This document shows positions 43,740-56,691 of a stretch of 64,000 bases of DNA, one piece after another. How positions within the stretch are numbered: position 1 is the first letter of the stretch; the number at the start of each line of letters is the position of its first letter. Made by a program: the position numbers and the translations under genes. The notes under the pieces are model-generated. The model did no database searches, had not been told where the DNA came from, and was given only the letters and a program-made list of their open reading frames with translations. The DNA lies in NCBI RefSeq assembly GCF_001311865.1, contig NZ_BBCD01000015.1, positions 1 to 64,000 on the forward strand, in the 5' to 3' direction. The stretch comes from Piscibacillus salipiscarius JCM 13188. Lineage in GTDB: Bacteria > Bacillota > Bacilli > Bacillales > Alkalibacillaceae.

Positions 43740-44624
43740 CTATTCACTGCGGTCCTGCATACGATCAGAATCCGTTAGTGTCGACATTTCAAGTCCTGGC
43801 ATCGCTGTGCCTAAACCTTTCGATAGTTCACCGATTAATTTGTAGTCATCATAATGAGTCGTTGCTTCAACAATGGATCTTGCAAAACGTTCAGGGTTAT
43901 CCGATTTAAAAATACCTGAACCAACAAACACACCATCAGCACCTAGTTGCATCATAAGAGCCGCATCTGCAGGAGTTGCAATGCCGCCTGCAGCAAAGTT
44001 TACAACAGGTAGGCGTCCGCTTTCACGAATTTCAAGTAATACTTCATATGAAGCCCCGTTTTCTTTCGCATAAACCATTAGTTCATCTTCCGCCATATTC
44101 GTTACTTCTTTAATTTGTTTTTGCACTTCACGCATATGACGGACTGCTTCAACAATGTTACCTGTACCAGGTTCACCTTTCGTACGAAGCATGGATGCAC
44201 CTTCACCTATACGGCGCACAGCTTCACCCAGATTACGGCAACCGCACACGAAAGGTACGGTATAATCACGTTTATTAATATGATAAAGCTCATCGGCTGG
44301 CGTTAATACTTCACTCTCATCAATATAATCAACACCCATTGCTTCTAGGACGCGAGCCTCTACAATATGACCTATACGTGCTTTTGCCATCACAGGAATT
44401 GAAACAGCATTCATTACTTCCTCAACGATGGTTGGGTCTGCCATACGGGCAACGCCACCTGCTGCACGAATATCTGCTGGTACACGCTCTAAAGCCATAA
44501 CAGCAACAGCACCCGCTTCTTCTGCAATTTTAGCTTGCTCTGCATTCACAACGTCCATGATGACGCCGCCTTTTTGCATTTCGGCCATACCTCTTTTGAC
44601 ACGGTCTGTACCTATTTGACTCAT
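43740..44624 (-). CDS. pdxS: Pyridoxal 5'-phosphate synthase lyase subunit PdxS
   Basis: Condenses ribose 5-phosphate, glyceraldehyde 3-phosphate and ammonia into PLP. All 294 residues match the family: [74 protein letters not shown]-barrel lysines are in MAKARIGH and near [12 protein letters not shown]. No frameshift. Precedes pdxT and follows dacA, as in B. subtilis. Confidence 0.97.
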   Translation of the reverse strand: MSQIGTDRVKRGMAEMQKGGVIMDVVNAEQAKIAEEAGAVAVMALERVPADIRAAGGVARMADPTIVEEVMNAVSIPVMAKARIGHIVEARVLEAMGVDYIDESEVLTPADELYHINKRDYTVPFVCGCRNLGEAVRRIGEGASMLRTKGEPGTGNIVEAVRHMREVQKQIKEVTNMAEDELMVYAKENGASYEVLLEIRESGRLPVVNFAAGGIATPADAALMMQLGADGVFVGSGIFKSDNPERFARSIVEATTHYDDYKLIGELSKGLGTAMPGLEMSTLTDSDRMQDRSE

Positions 44625-44650
44625 ATAAAACTCCCCCTATTTGTTTATCT

Positions 44651-45975
44651 TTAGTTAAATAAACCTTTTATACTACCAAATAAATCAACGAAAAAATCCC
44701 CTATTGCTTGTAACATTAATACAAACCAGTTGGATTTTTCAACCCCATCAGAAGTTACAAGCGGTACAGATATTTGATCGCCATCAACTAAATGACCAAA
44801 ATCCTCTTCACCCTCGTAAGTTAAAACAACCTTACCTACTTCAGTACCCGCTTCTATTGGCGCAACTAACTCACCATTGTCATTTAGAGCCTCTTCACTA
44901 ACTTCGAATTTAGCCGAGTAGTTCTCTTCTTCGCCTTCTTTAATTACTTTTTCAATAGCTTGACCAGCCTCAACAGAAACTGATTCCTCTTTACCTTTAG
45001 CTACAGGAATAGAAGATTCACCTTCAACTTGGTATCCTGCTTCAACTAATGTAGTTTTACTGAAGTTATTAAAACCATAATCTAATAATTTGGCTGTCTC
45101 AAAAAAGCGCGCTCCAATACTATCTGTGCGCATAACAACAGAAATTAAACGCTGACCATCTCGTTCAGCTGTCCCCGTAAATGTATAACCAGCTAAATCT
45201 GTATGTCCCGTTTTTAGTCCATCTAAACCTTTATAAGAATATTGTTTAAAGTTCTGACTTTCGTGCCCAGGTAACATCCAGTTCCAGTTAATCATAGTGT
45301 TACCTTCAAATTCTTTTACAGGAATACTAGATACCTCTAATACTTCTCGGTAATCTTTTACTAAATGATAAGCTAATTTAGCTGTATCACGAGCGGACAT
45401 CATGTTCTCTCCATTAGGGTCCGTTCCTTCTGGGTAATTTTCACCTAATGAACTATTATTTAAGCCTGTGGAATTAACAAATTCATAATCTTTCATGCCA
45501 AGTTCTTTAGCTTTAGCATTCATCATTTTTACAAATTCACCTTCAGAACCTGCAATTAATTCAGCTAATGCGATAGTCGTTGCGTTATCTGAATTAATCA
45601 CCATTGCGTCGTATAAATCTTTAACTGTATATGGGTGATCTAAGCGCAGTCCAACTCCAGAGAAACTATTATCAGCTGAAATACTGTAAGCATATTCACT
45701 AATTTGCGTTTCAGTCTCCCAAGTAATCTCACCATTTTAATTGCCTCTAATACTAAATATTCCGTCATCATCTTTGTCATACTAGCAGGAGGCAGTGATG
45801 TATCTGCATTTTTAGCAAATAACACATCTCCTGTCTCAAAATCTACTAAAATAGCTGACTCAGCATTGACATCAAATGAACTTGCACTTGAAGCAATTGG
45901 TGCAATATATAATGAGCTTAATGCTAATACAGCAATCATGATCCATAATCTTATCGTGTGTAGCGTTCTCTTCAT
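44651..45975 (-). CDS. dacA: D-alanyl-D-alanine carboxypeptidase DacA (PBP5)
   Basis: Trims pentapeptide side chains of peptidoglycan outside the membrane. Signal peptide (about residues 1-31, WIMIAVLALSSLYIAPIASS), SxxK at PPASMTKMMTEYL, SxN at INSDNATTIA, KTG at LDGLKTGHTDLAG, and a C-terminal beta domain with an amphipathic anchor. About 441 residues after one correction near 45736 (missing A). ATG 45975 is preferred from GGGGGA spacing; ATG 45990 is in frame upstream. Confidence 0.94.
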
Positions 45976-46288
45976 TCTGTCTTCCCCCATTGAAATTCTT
46001 TTACGTTCCTATTATACATGATTTCTAGCACGTTCACATTGGAAATTTAGACAAATTATTTAAATTGAAATAAATTAGTCCTTGTTACCTAATGAAGTAG
46101 AATCTCAGTTCTCTAATCATCCATTATTTACAAAATACTCTAGTTTTTAAAGATATCCAAAAAAATAGCATTGAACCGATTCATTATTCGGCTCAAATGC
46201 CTGACTTAATAAACATTAACTGTTCTGTTCAATAGAAAACCTTTTTAGAGTAACAGTAACTCATATTACAAGTGAAAAAATGAAGAAT
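45976..46288. other. Gene-free gap between dacA and HD-GYP gene
   Basis: AT-rich 313 bases. It holds a terminator for the HD-GYP gene (46159-46200) and presumably the dacA promoter nearer 46050. I see no open frame with a ribosome site, no RNA gene, and neither guaB nor an rRNA operon, which lie near this point in B. subtilis. Confidence 0.5.
46159..46200 (-). terminator. Terminator downstream of the HD-GYP gene
   Basis: Minus-strand stem GCATTTGAGCCGA / TCGGTTCAATGC with a one-base bulge, followed by TATTTTTTTGG. It is about 90 bases past the stop codon. Confidence 0.65.
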
Positions 46289-47394
46289 TCAAGAGCTTAT
46301 AATTTCTTCGATATATAAATCTTGATGATTTACAAGCTGAATAATTTCATCATTCGACTCACTTTTAACCATAGGTCTTGTCGGATGACGTTCATCAACA
46401 AATACGATCTCACCTATTTCATTATTGGTTAATCTAACCCTAGTGCCGTTCGAGAAATAAACAATGGATTGAACTAATGCTTCAATAATTTTTAAATCTA
46501 GTTTCCCTAAAAATTCATTCATCATCTCTTCAATCACTTTAAAAGGAGATTGTTTTTTACGGTATAACCTTTCTGAAGTCATCGCATGGTACATGTCACT
46601 TACTGCAATGATTCTCGCAAAAGAATGAAGTTTGTCTTCTTTGACACCAAGTGGGTAGCCAGAGCCATCTAATCGTTCATGGTGCTGCAATACAGCTAGT
46701 TTGATATTTCGGCTTAAGAACGGCTCATGTTCAAGCATACGATAAGAGACAATCGGATGTTTCTGCACTTTTTCATACTCTGCCTCAGTCAAAACACCAT
46801 CTTTCTTATAAAAATAGGCACCTTCCTTAATCATTCCGATGTCACTTAAATAAGCAGCAAGGGCAACCTGCATGCAATCTGAATGATCGTAGTTCAGTTT
46901 TTTAGCAATAAATCCTGAAATAATAGAATTGGCCACCATATGGTGATAAATATAATCATGTTTGTCATTGTAGTGATGCAATTCAAGTAACATTTCAATC
47001 GATAGATTCACTTCTTGCATAAATGGTGCTACGATCTGACGAATTTTATTTAAGTCAAGCTGCGGATGTTCCTCCCAGTTTTCAAACAGATGCTTTGTTT
47101 GTTTAACGGCATGAACATAATAATCAAAAAAGTATATTCTTTTGGTTCTTTTTGCATTTTTGAATGATTTTGTTCCTGTTTTATAGTATTTGGGTCAACC
47201 TCAGGCGCTTGAAAAGTATCGCCATTCACTAGTCTAGAGGCCACTTCAACGTAAGGGACCTCAAAATCTTTTAAAACTTTAATATGGATTGGTTCAACCA
47301 CTGTATTTTTTGGCACGATTGGATGAATCGTTTTACCTTGAACATCCTTAAGGAGCAGACATCCTGGCACCAAATTTTCCGGAAGAACTTTCAA
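46289..47394 (-). CDS. HD-GYP-like domain protein with altered HD motif
   Basis: Related to cyclic-di-GMP phosphodiesterases. About 368 residues: an N-terminal region of 120 residues (VLPENLVPGCLLLKDVQG) and a C-terminal HD-GYP domain with QHHERLDGSGYPLGVKEDKL and ARIIAVSDMYHAMTSERLYR. The HD pair expected in AxLHDIGK reads AAYLSDIGMI, so the metal-binding histidine is serine, and activity is doubtful. One T missing in a T6 tract near 47132 splits it. TTG start 47394 is chosen from GAGGGGG spacing; 47415 is possible. Located directly after gyrA. Confidence 0.85.
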
Positions 47395-47440
47395 ACAAAT
47401 TCCCCCTCTCCCCAAATGAACTTATATTTAATAGTGAGAA

Positions 47441-47470
47441 GAAAACTCGCCTACTTAAAGACGAGTTTTC
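47441..47470 (-). terminator. Terminator of gyrA
   Basis: Perfect 9-bp stem GAAAACTCG / CGAGTTTTC with a 12-base loop, followed by TTCTCACT, 15 bases past the gyrA stop. The T tract is weak. Confidence 0.6.
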
Positions 47471-47484
47471 TAGTTGTAAAATGT

Positions 47485-49992
47485 TTATTCTTCAGTTGTC
47501 TCGTCACTATTAGTTGAATCAGTATGCTCTTCTGTAGCCTCTTGATCTTCAATGTCATCTTCAGGCTCTTCTTTCTCTACTCGTGCTACAGTTGCTACTT
47601 CTTCCTCTTCCGCTAAACGGATTAATTTAACACCTTGTGTATTACGGCCCGTTTGTGAGATTGATTCAGAAGACATTCTAATCAATACCCCACTTGCCGT
47701 CATTAACATTAGGTCTTCATCACCAGTAACAGGCTTAACTGCTACAACTGAACCATTCTTCTCACTTAATTTACAAGTGATAATTCCTTTACCACCACGT
47801 TTTGAAGACGATACTCATCTTCGTGCGTTCGTTTTCCAAAACCTTTAGACGTTACAGTTAGAAGATCGACCCCTTTATCAATGATTTCCATTGATACGAC
47901 CTCATCGCCTTCTTTTAGCGTGATGCCTTTAACGCCTGAAGCCGTACGTCCCATTGAGCGTACATCAGATTCATGGAAGCGAATCAGTAAACCATTCTTC
48001 GTTGCAATCATCATATTTTTATCGCCATCCGTTAAGCGAACGGATATGAGTTCATCATCTTCACGAAGATTAATTGCTCTTAAACCACCACGGCGAATAT
48101 TAGCAAAGTTCTCTAGAGATGTTCGTTTTGATAGTCCTTTCTTGTGGTAAAGAATAAGAACCAATCAGAATCGAATTCTTTAACACTAATGACCGCATTG
48201 ACCCATTCATCTTTTTCCACTTGAAGAACGTTAACTAACGGAATACCTTTAGCTGTACGGCTAAACTCAGGAATTTCATAACCTTTCGCACGGTACACCT
48301 TACCTTTATTTGTAAAGAATAATAAAGTGTCGTGGGTGGATGTTGATAATAGATGTTCGATGAAATCATCATCATTCGTCCCCATCCCCTGTATACCTCG
48401 GCCACCTCTTCGTTGCGCACGATAAGTTGTGGCAGGTAGGCGTTTAATATAACCCCTGTGCGTCAAACTAATGATGACCGTTTCTTCTGGAATTAAGTCT
48501 TCATCTTCAATAAAGTCTGTACCACCAATAGTAATTTCAGTGCGGCGAGTATCATTAAATTTCTCTTTAATTTCAAGAAGTTCCTCTTTAATGATATCTA
48601 AAACCTTTTGTTCATCAGCTAAGATCGCTTTTAACTCAGCAATTAATTCTTTAACCTCTTTGTAGTCATTATCTATCTTATCACGCTCTAAGCCTGTTAG
48701 ACGTTGCAAACGCATATCTAAAATAGCTTGAGCTTGTTTTTCTGATAATCCAAAACGATTCATTAAGCCATCTCTTGCTTCATCAGTGGTCTGGGAACCA
48801 CGGATTAATTCAATGACTTCATCAAGATGATCTAGCGCGATTCTTAAACCTTCTAAAATATGAGCTCTAGCTTCTGCTTTTTCTAGGTCATATTTTGTCC
48901 GTCTAATAATGACTTCTTTTGGTGTTCTAAGTAATATTCAAGCGTTTGTTTAATGTTTAACACTTTCGGTTGTCCATTAACTAACGCTAACATGTTGATT
49001 CCAAATGACGTTTGCAAGGAGGTTTGCTTGTATAGATTATTTAATACAACATTTGGGTTTGCATCGCGCCTTAATTCAATGACAATACGCATTCCTTCTC
49101 GGTCAGATTCATCTCTTAAGTCAGTTATACCGTCAATTTTCTTATCCCGAACTAGTTCAGCAATTTTCTCAATCAGTCTCGCTTTATTAACTTGAAAAGG
49201 TAATTCATTAACGATGATCGTTGCTTTTCCGTTCGGTTCTTCAATAATATCTGCTTTAGAGCGAATCGTTAAAGAACCTTTACCAGTTTCATACGCCTGA
49301 CGAATTCCACTTCTGCCTAAAATACTCCCGCCAGTTGGAAAATCCGGTCCATGTATATAATCGTTCATCAGTTCTTCAATTGTTATATCTGGATTTTCAC
49401 TAATCGCTAATACGGCATCAATAACTTCCCCTAATTGGTGCGGAGGAATATTGGTTGCCATCCCAACAGCAATACCTGATGCACCGTTAACAAGCAAGTT
49501 TGGAAACTTTGCAGGTAAAACAACTGGCTCTTTTTCTGTGCCATCATAGTTGTCATCGTAGTCAATCGTATTTTTATTTATATCTCGAAGCAGCTCCATA
49601 GAAATCTTTGACATACGAGCCTCGGTATAACGCATCGCAGCGGCTGAGTCACCATCTACAGAACCGAAGTTACCGTGACCATCCACTAACATATTACGGA
49701 AGTTAAAATCCTGCGCCATTCGTACCATTGCTTCATAAACTGCTGAATCACCATGAGGGTGATACTTACCAATTACTTCACCAACAATACGTGCTGATTT
49801 CTTATAAGCCTTATCTGAATGCATTCCTAAATCATGCATCGCATAAAGGATACGTCTATGTACAGGTTTTAAACCATCACGAACATCTGGTAAAGCACGT
49901 GAAACAATGACACTCATTGCATAATCTAAAAACGATGTTCGCATTTCTTGACTAATATTAATTTCTTCTACTTTTGGTCGTTGTTGATCCAA
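47485..49992 (-). CDS. gyrA: DNA gyrase subunit A (frame broken three times)
   Basis: Cuts and rejoins DNA in supercoiling, with GyrB. The catalytic tyrosine is in [10 protein letters not shown], the quinolone region reads [19 protein letters not shown] (Ser and Glu at the sensitive positions), and the C-terminal beta-pinwheel has [15 protein letters not shown] (GyrA box). The last 35 residues are highly acidic. About 836 residues. Missing A bases near 48919, 48140 and 47813. TTG start 49992 with GGGAGGTAATG. Follows gyrB after a hairpin. Confidence 0.95.
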
Positions 49993-50011
49993 CCGTCATT
50001 ACCTCCCTAAC

Positions 50012-50056
50012 GGTAATGAGCGCAAGAAACTAATGCCGTACACTTGCGCTCTTACC
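50012..50056. promoter_or_regulatory. Long hairpin between gyrB and gyrA
   Basis: GGTAA-(T)-GAGCGCAAG pairs with CTTGCGCTC-TTACC, 14 bp with one bulged base and a 16-base loop. There is no T run on either side, so it is more likely an mRNA stability or processing element than a terminator. Confidence 0.45.
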
Positions 50057-50061
50057 ACAAC

Positions 50062-51988
<1,927 letters not shown>

Positions 51989-52033
51989 GATCTCACCTTC
52001 ATTTTCTTATTGAATTACTAGTCACTTGGCCAG

Positions 52034-52324
52034 TTACTCTTCTAGTTCATAGGTATCTGTTATATCTTCTACCTTATCTAACTTATAATCTAATTGCGCA
52101 CGTCTATTTAACGTCGATACTGATAGGGAACTGAAGTATATATGATCAACGGTAATGACAATGGATTTAGCTTCTTCATACGAATTATCCGAGACATTAC
52201 CTTTTTCTCTTTGTTTAAATATCATTTCTTCTACAATTGATGAGGAGTTAAACAACGTATAATCAATAATTGACACCACATCTTCAGACTGAATAACGTT
52301 TTCATCGCCTATATGTATAAACAC
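52034..52324 (-). CDS. remB: Extracellular matrix regulator RemB (YaaB)
   Basis: DUF370 protein of 96 residues, paralogue of the DNA-binding biofilm regulator RemA. MFIHIGDENVIQSEDVVSII and SIVITVDHIYFSSLSVSTLNRR are typical of YaaB. GTG start; its ribosome site overlaps the recF stop. Sits between recF and gyrB as in B. subtilis. Confidence 0.9.
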   Translation of the reverse strand: MFIHIGDENVIQSEDVVSIIDYTLFNSSSIVEEMIFKQREKGNVSDNSYEEAKSIVITVDHIYFSSLSVSTLNRRAQLDYKLDKVEDITDTYELEE

Positions 52325-52333
52325 TTTCGATCC

Positions 52334-53450
52334 TCACCTTTCTTCGACTAATTGTCCATTATGAATTGTATAAATCGCAGCTTGGCTTATGGTGTCATGA
52401 GCTATTCCATCAACACTCGTGTGGTAACAAAGGTTTGCACCTTCCCTTGAATCGTATTCAAGAGGTGGGATTGCCTAAAATCATCAAGTTCACTTAAGAC
52501 ATCATCCAATAATAAAATTGGATACTCTCCTACTTCTTCATAAATTAGTTCAATTTCAGCTAGTTTAAGTGATAGGGCTGTCGTTCGTTGTTGTCCTTGC
52601 GAACCAAACGTTTGCACATTTTTGTCATTGACATTAAAGATTAAATCATCCCGGTGAGGGCCAACTAGAGTAGTACCCCGTTCAATTTCCTTAGTTTCAA
52701 TTTTAGAAAAATGTTCCTCTAAAACTATCTTTATTTTTTCCGAATCCATGTCTTCTGATACATCTACACTTGCATCGTAATCAATCGATAACTGTTCATA
52801 TCCTCTACTAATTCCTTCATGGATTGGTTTTGCCCATTTTCTTAGCTTTTGCAAGAATAGAAAACGTTTGTTTAATATAACTGAAGCATGCTCTATTAAT
52901 TGGTCCGTATATACTCTTAACATAGTCGGATCAGGCTGCTGCTTTCTTTGTAAATCTTTTAGTAAGGCATTTCGTTCTTTTAGTATTCGTTGAAATTGCC
53001 CTAAATGGTAGATGTAAACTGGCTGTGTTTGACCAATTTCCATATCAAAAAATTTTCTTCGTTCAGATGGGCTACCCTTTACTAGATTAAGATCTTCTGG
53101 AGCAAACATCACAATGTTCATCGCTCCGATATATTCACTTAAACGTTTTTGTTCAATGTGATTGAACTTAGCTTTTTTCCCTTTATTTGAAAAAACAACT
53201 TCAAGCGGGAAACTTTGATTTCGTTTAAAAACCCTACCCTCTATTTTACCATACTCTGCGTCCCATTGAATTAATTCTTTGTCTCTTGATGTACGATGCG
53301 ATTTTGTGAAAGCTAACACGTAAATGGCTTCCATTAGGTTTGTTTTCCCTTGGGCATTTTCACCAATGATGACATTAATTTTTGATCAAATGAAACAGAT
53401 AATTTATCGTAATTCCGATAGTGGGTAAGTGTAATTTCCTCAATATACAT
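52334..53450 (-). CDS. recF: DNA replication and repair protein RecF
   Basis: SMC-like ATPase that directs RecA loading. Walker A is GENAQGKTN, the signature region [17 protein letters not shown], and Walker [13 protein letters not shown]. About 372 residues. One missing A near 53385 splits off the first 32 codons and one missing base near 52428 shifts the final 30. ATG 53450 with GAGGAG. Between yaaA and remB. Confidence 0.94.
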
Positions 53451-53476
53451 GAAGTGACTCCTCTAATGTGTATGCA

Positions 53477-53700
53477 TTAATTCGATGCTTGTCCAACTTG
53501 AAATGTCCCGACTTCTTCAACTTCAATCACATCGTTCACTTTAAGTTTTCTGCCTCTACGATCATCTAATTCTCCATTGACATATACATTGAATTCCTTC
53601 AAAAAAATTTTGCCATGCCGCCAGAGTCAATAATATTAGCTAATTTTAAAAACTGTCCAAGAGTGATCTCTTGTGTATCTATTTCGATAATTTCAGGCAT
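53477..53700 (-). CDS. yaaA: S4-domain RNA-binding protein YaaA
   Basis: Small S4 domain protein encoded between dnaN and recF in most Bacillaceae; function not firmly known, probably ribosome-associated. Translation after adding one T in the A7-containing stretch near 53600-53608 gives LGQFLKLANIIDSGGMAKFF and VYVNGELDDRRGRKLKVND, the S4 signature. 74 residues. ATG 53700 with GAAGGTGA. Missed by simple ORF search because of the break. Confidence 0.9.
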
Positions 53701-54028
53701 TTTTTCACCTTCTTTTCCAATCTAACATCATATATCTATTTTACTAGATATTTCACATTAAGAAAAGTACAAGGAAAACCCTTATATCTTTATTAAAAAT
53801 AGTGTTATCCCTAGTTTGGCCGAATGATGAACCCGTTAACCAAAAGAATATTATTTTCTTATTACTTTAAAGTTATTAACATGTGAATAATTCAAAAAGG
53901 GGTAAGCCATCCACAGTGGATCATTTTAAATAATTTCAATCAAGGAGAGGTTGTGGAAAGTTTTAATGAGAGCATAATTAAAACCCGAGCTAAGTTTTCA
54001 AACATCTTGGCTCGGGTTTATTTTTATA
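53701..54028. other. dnaN-yaaA gap with DnaA-box-like sites
   Basis: 328 bases without a gene. A perfect DnaA box TGTGAATAA is at 53882-53890. A near-perfect palindrome ATCCAC-A-GTGGAT is at 53909-53921, and TGTGGAAAG follows at 53952. It also holds the dnaN terminator and the yaaA leader. Confidence 0.5.
53977..54020 (-). terminator. Terminator of dnaN
   Basis: A 10-bp perfect stem AAACCCGAGC / GCTCGGGTTT, 19-base loop, followed by TTAATTATG on the minus strand; 9 bases past the dnaN stop. A T-rich tract also follows on the plus strand. Confidence 0.7.
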
Positions 54029-55171
54029 TTAATAAGTTCTTACTGGTGTAATTAACTGTAAAATTTGATCTTCATCTTCTTTAGGACGAATAACAAACGG
54101 GCGCATAGCACCTGTGAAATTAATTGCGACTTGTTCAGCGTCAATAGCTTTTAAAGCATCAATCATATATTTCGCATTAAAAGAGATTTTTAAATCTTCA
54201 CCTTCGATTGAATCAGTAACTAATGTCTCCTCTACATGACCAATTTCAGGGGAGTGACTCGTAATTTGGATCGTATTTTGATCTTTTGTTACAAGCTTGA
54301 CGATGTTGTTTCGATTATCCTTAGCTAAAAGACTAGCACGGTCAATTGAATCGATAAGTTCTTTTGAATTAACAGTAACGACTGTTTTACTTTGATTAGG
54401 AATTAGACGAGATGTCTCAGGGTAGTTACCGTCTAATAAACGAGATAAAAAGAATAAGTTCTTAGTTCTAAATAAGATTTGATTATCCGTTACACTTATC
54501 TGGATCGTCTCTTGAGTGTCACCAAGGATTTTATTTAATTCACTTAGACTTTTACCAGGAATGACAACATTATTAAAGGTTAGATGATCAGCATTTGACA
54601 TAGAAATCCTTCTAGAAGCTAGACGATGAGAATCTGTTGCGACTAGTTCTAACAAATCATTTTCAAGTTTAATATTGACCCCTGTTAAAATTGGTCTAGT
54701 TTCAGACACAGAAACGGCAAAGTTCGTTTGTCTAATTAACATTTTCAATAAATCGATTTGTAGATCAAAGCTATTATCAGTCTGTAAAACTGGTAATTGA
54801 GGGAACTCCTCAGTGTCCTGACCATTTAACTTAAACTCTGCATGACCAGATTTTATTTGGATGTTTAAATCACTATCAACATTAATTTCAACTTGATGAT
54901 CAGGTAATTTACGAATAATTTCAGGTAAAAATTTAGCTTGTACAACAATTTGTCCTGGTTCAAGATCGTGAATGTTAACAACACCATCTTCTTCAACCGG
55001 AATAGTAGATTCGATTGTAATATCTGAATTACTACCTGTTAGTTTGACTCCTTGCTGGTTGGCTTCAATTTTGATGCCAGATAAAATCGGGATAGTTGGT
55101 TTAGATGATATAGCCTTCATAACATTTTGGATGCTATTCATTAATGGTTCACGTTCTATTAAGATTTTCAT
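54029..55171 (-). CDS. dnaN: DNA polymerase III beta sliding clamp
   Basis: Ring clamp that tethers the polymerase and binds YabA and others. 380 residues, no break. MKILIEREPLMNSIQNVMKAI opens the first domain, ATDSHRLASR and LLDGNYPETSRLIP mark the middle, and the end is the typical IRPKEDEDQILQLITPVRTY. ATG with AGGAGGGCATT. It follows dnaA across the unwinding region. Confidence 0.97.
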   Translation of the reverse strand: MKILIEREPLMNSIQNVMKAISSKPTIPILSGIKIEANQQGVKLTGSNSDITIESTIPVEEDGVVNIHDLEPGQIVVQAKFLPEIIRKLPDHQVEINVDSDLNIQIKSGHAEFKLNGQDTEEFPQLPVLQTDNSFDLQIDLLKMLIRQTNFAVSVSETRPILTGVNIKLENDLLELVATDSHRLASRRISMSNADHLTFNNVVIPGKSLSELNKILGDTQETIQISVTDNQILFRTKNLFFLSRLLDGNYPETSRLIPNQSKTVVTVNSKELIDSIDRASLLAKDNRNNIVKLVTKDQNTIQITSHSPEIGHVEETLVTDSIEGEDLKISFNAKYMIDALKAIDAEQVAINFTGAMRPFVIRPKEDEDQILQLITPVRTY

Positions 55172-55344
55172 AATGCCCTCCTGATTTGTTAGTTATATAT
55201 TTATTTATTTTTAATAAAAAATTAGTAGTAATCGTAATAGGTCCTGTGAATTTGTGAATAACTCTAGATAATAGCATGAAATCAAGTTATTCACATGTGG
55301 ATAAACTGTTTATGAATGTGCATAACTTATCTACATGTTCACAA
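55172..55344. other. oriC part 2: DnaA boxes and probable DNA unwinding element
   Basis: Between dnaA and dnaN. On the plus strand, an AT-rich stretch (55186-55221) is followed by three-base steps TAG TAG TAA TCG TAA TAG (55223-55240), a short GTCC, and DnaA boxes TGTGAATTT (55245, imperfect) and TGTGAATAA (55253). A back-to-back pair, TTATTCACA (55287) and TGTGGATAA (55296), and weaker TGTGCATAA (55317) and TTATCTACA (55327) follow. This box, GC, trio, AT order matches the bacterial basal unwinding system. Confidence 0.8.
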
Positions 55345-56691
55345 CTAATGAGACTTAATTGTTTCAATTAAATCATCAATTTCTCGCTGTAATTGTAGAT
55401 CTTCAGCCATCATTTTAGAGATTTTTTCGTGAGCATGAATGACGGTAGTATGATCCCTACCACCAAATTCTTCACCTATTTTAGGTAACGAATAATCAGT
55501 TAATTCTCGTGATAGATACATAGCAATCTGACGAGGGAAGGCGACTGATTTGGTTCGTTTTTGGCAGCGAAATCTTCTAAACGTACATGGTATTTTTCGC
55601 CAATGATTTCTTGAATTCCTTTAATCGTAATTTCTTTAGGTTTACTATTTGGAATAATGTCTTTTAATGCACTCGCAGCTAATGCAGCATCAATATCCTC
55701 ATTAACTAGTGAAGAGTAGGCAACAACTCTGATTAATGCACCTTCTAATTCTCTGATGTTAGTGTCTATTTGATTAGCTATATAAAGCATGACCTCGTTA
55801 GGAATATCTAAGCCATCTGCTTTTGCTTTCTTTCTTAAGATTGCGATACGAGTTTCTAAATCTGGCGGTGTAATATCTGTGATGAGGCCCCATTCAAACC
55901 GAGAACGCAGCCTGTCTTCTAATGTTGGAATCTCTTTAGGTGGTCTGTCACTTGAAATGACGATTTGTTTATTTTCTTCATGTAAGGTATTGAACGTATG
56001 GAAAAATTCCTCTTGAGTTTGTTCTTTCCCAGCTAAAAATTGAATATCATCAATTAGGAGCACGTCTACATTACGATATTTATTTCTGAAATCAATCGCT
56101 TTATTATCACGAATTGAATTAATAAACTCATTTGTAAATTTTTCTGAAGTTGTATAAAACGACACGAGCTGATGGGTTATGCTCTAGAACATAATGACCG
56201 ATTGCATGCATTAAGTGTGTTTTACCAAGACCTACACCACCATATATGAATAGGGGGATTATAGGCTTTAGCAGGCGCTTCAGCTACAGCTAGTGATGCT
56301 GCATGGGCAAAACGGTTTCCAGAACCAATGACGAACGTCTCAAATGTATATTTAGAATTCAACATCGATTTTGATGATGAGTCATTTTGCTTAAGTTGAT
56401 TCATTTTTTTAATCGGTTGTTTTTGCGGTTCATCGATGTCTTCTGTTTCTGGAATAATAAATTTAGGCTCTAGTTCTGCTCCTGTGATGTCATAAATGGT
56501 TGAAGAGATGAGCTTAGAATAACTGTTTTCTAACCAATCTCTCGCAAACTCATTTGGAGCAGCGATCACTATTTGATCGTTTTCAATGAACTTAGCCTCT
56601 GTTGATTTTAACCAAGTATCAAAACTTGGTTTGCTGACTTTTTCTCTATCTCTGATAAAGCTTTCGTCCATATTTCTGATATATTCTCCAA
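55345..56691 (-). CDS. dnaA: Replication initiator DnaA (frame broken four times)
   Basis: Binds DnaA boxes and opens oriC. Domain I (TTG start, [16 protein letters not shown]), a charged domain II, AAA+ domain III ([50 protein letters not shown]), and domain IV ending with [16 protein letters not shown]. About 448 residues. Breaks: a missing A near 56637, an extra C near 56255 (C5), an extra T near 56164 and a missing A near 55561. TTG 56691 with GGGAGTGA gives the family N-terminus. Confidence 0.95.

Noticed and set aside
53953-54051. A 32-codon plus-strand frame starting GTG behind AAGGAGAGG
   Set aside because: It runs through the dnaN terminator hairpin and into the antisense of the dnaN end, the ribosome site is only two bases from the GTG, and the product matches no family I know.
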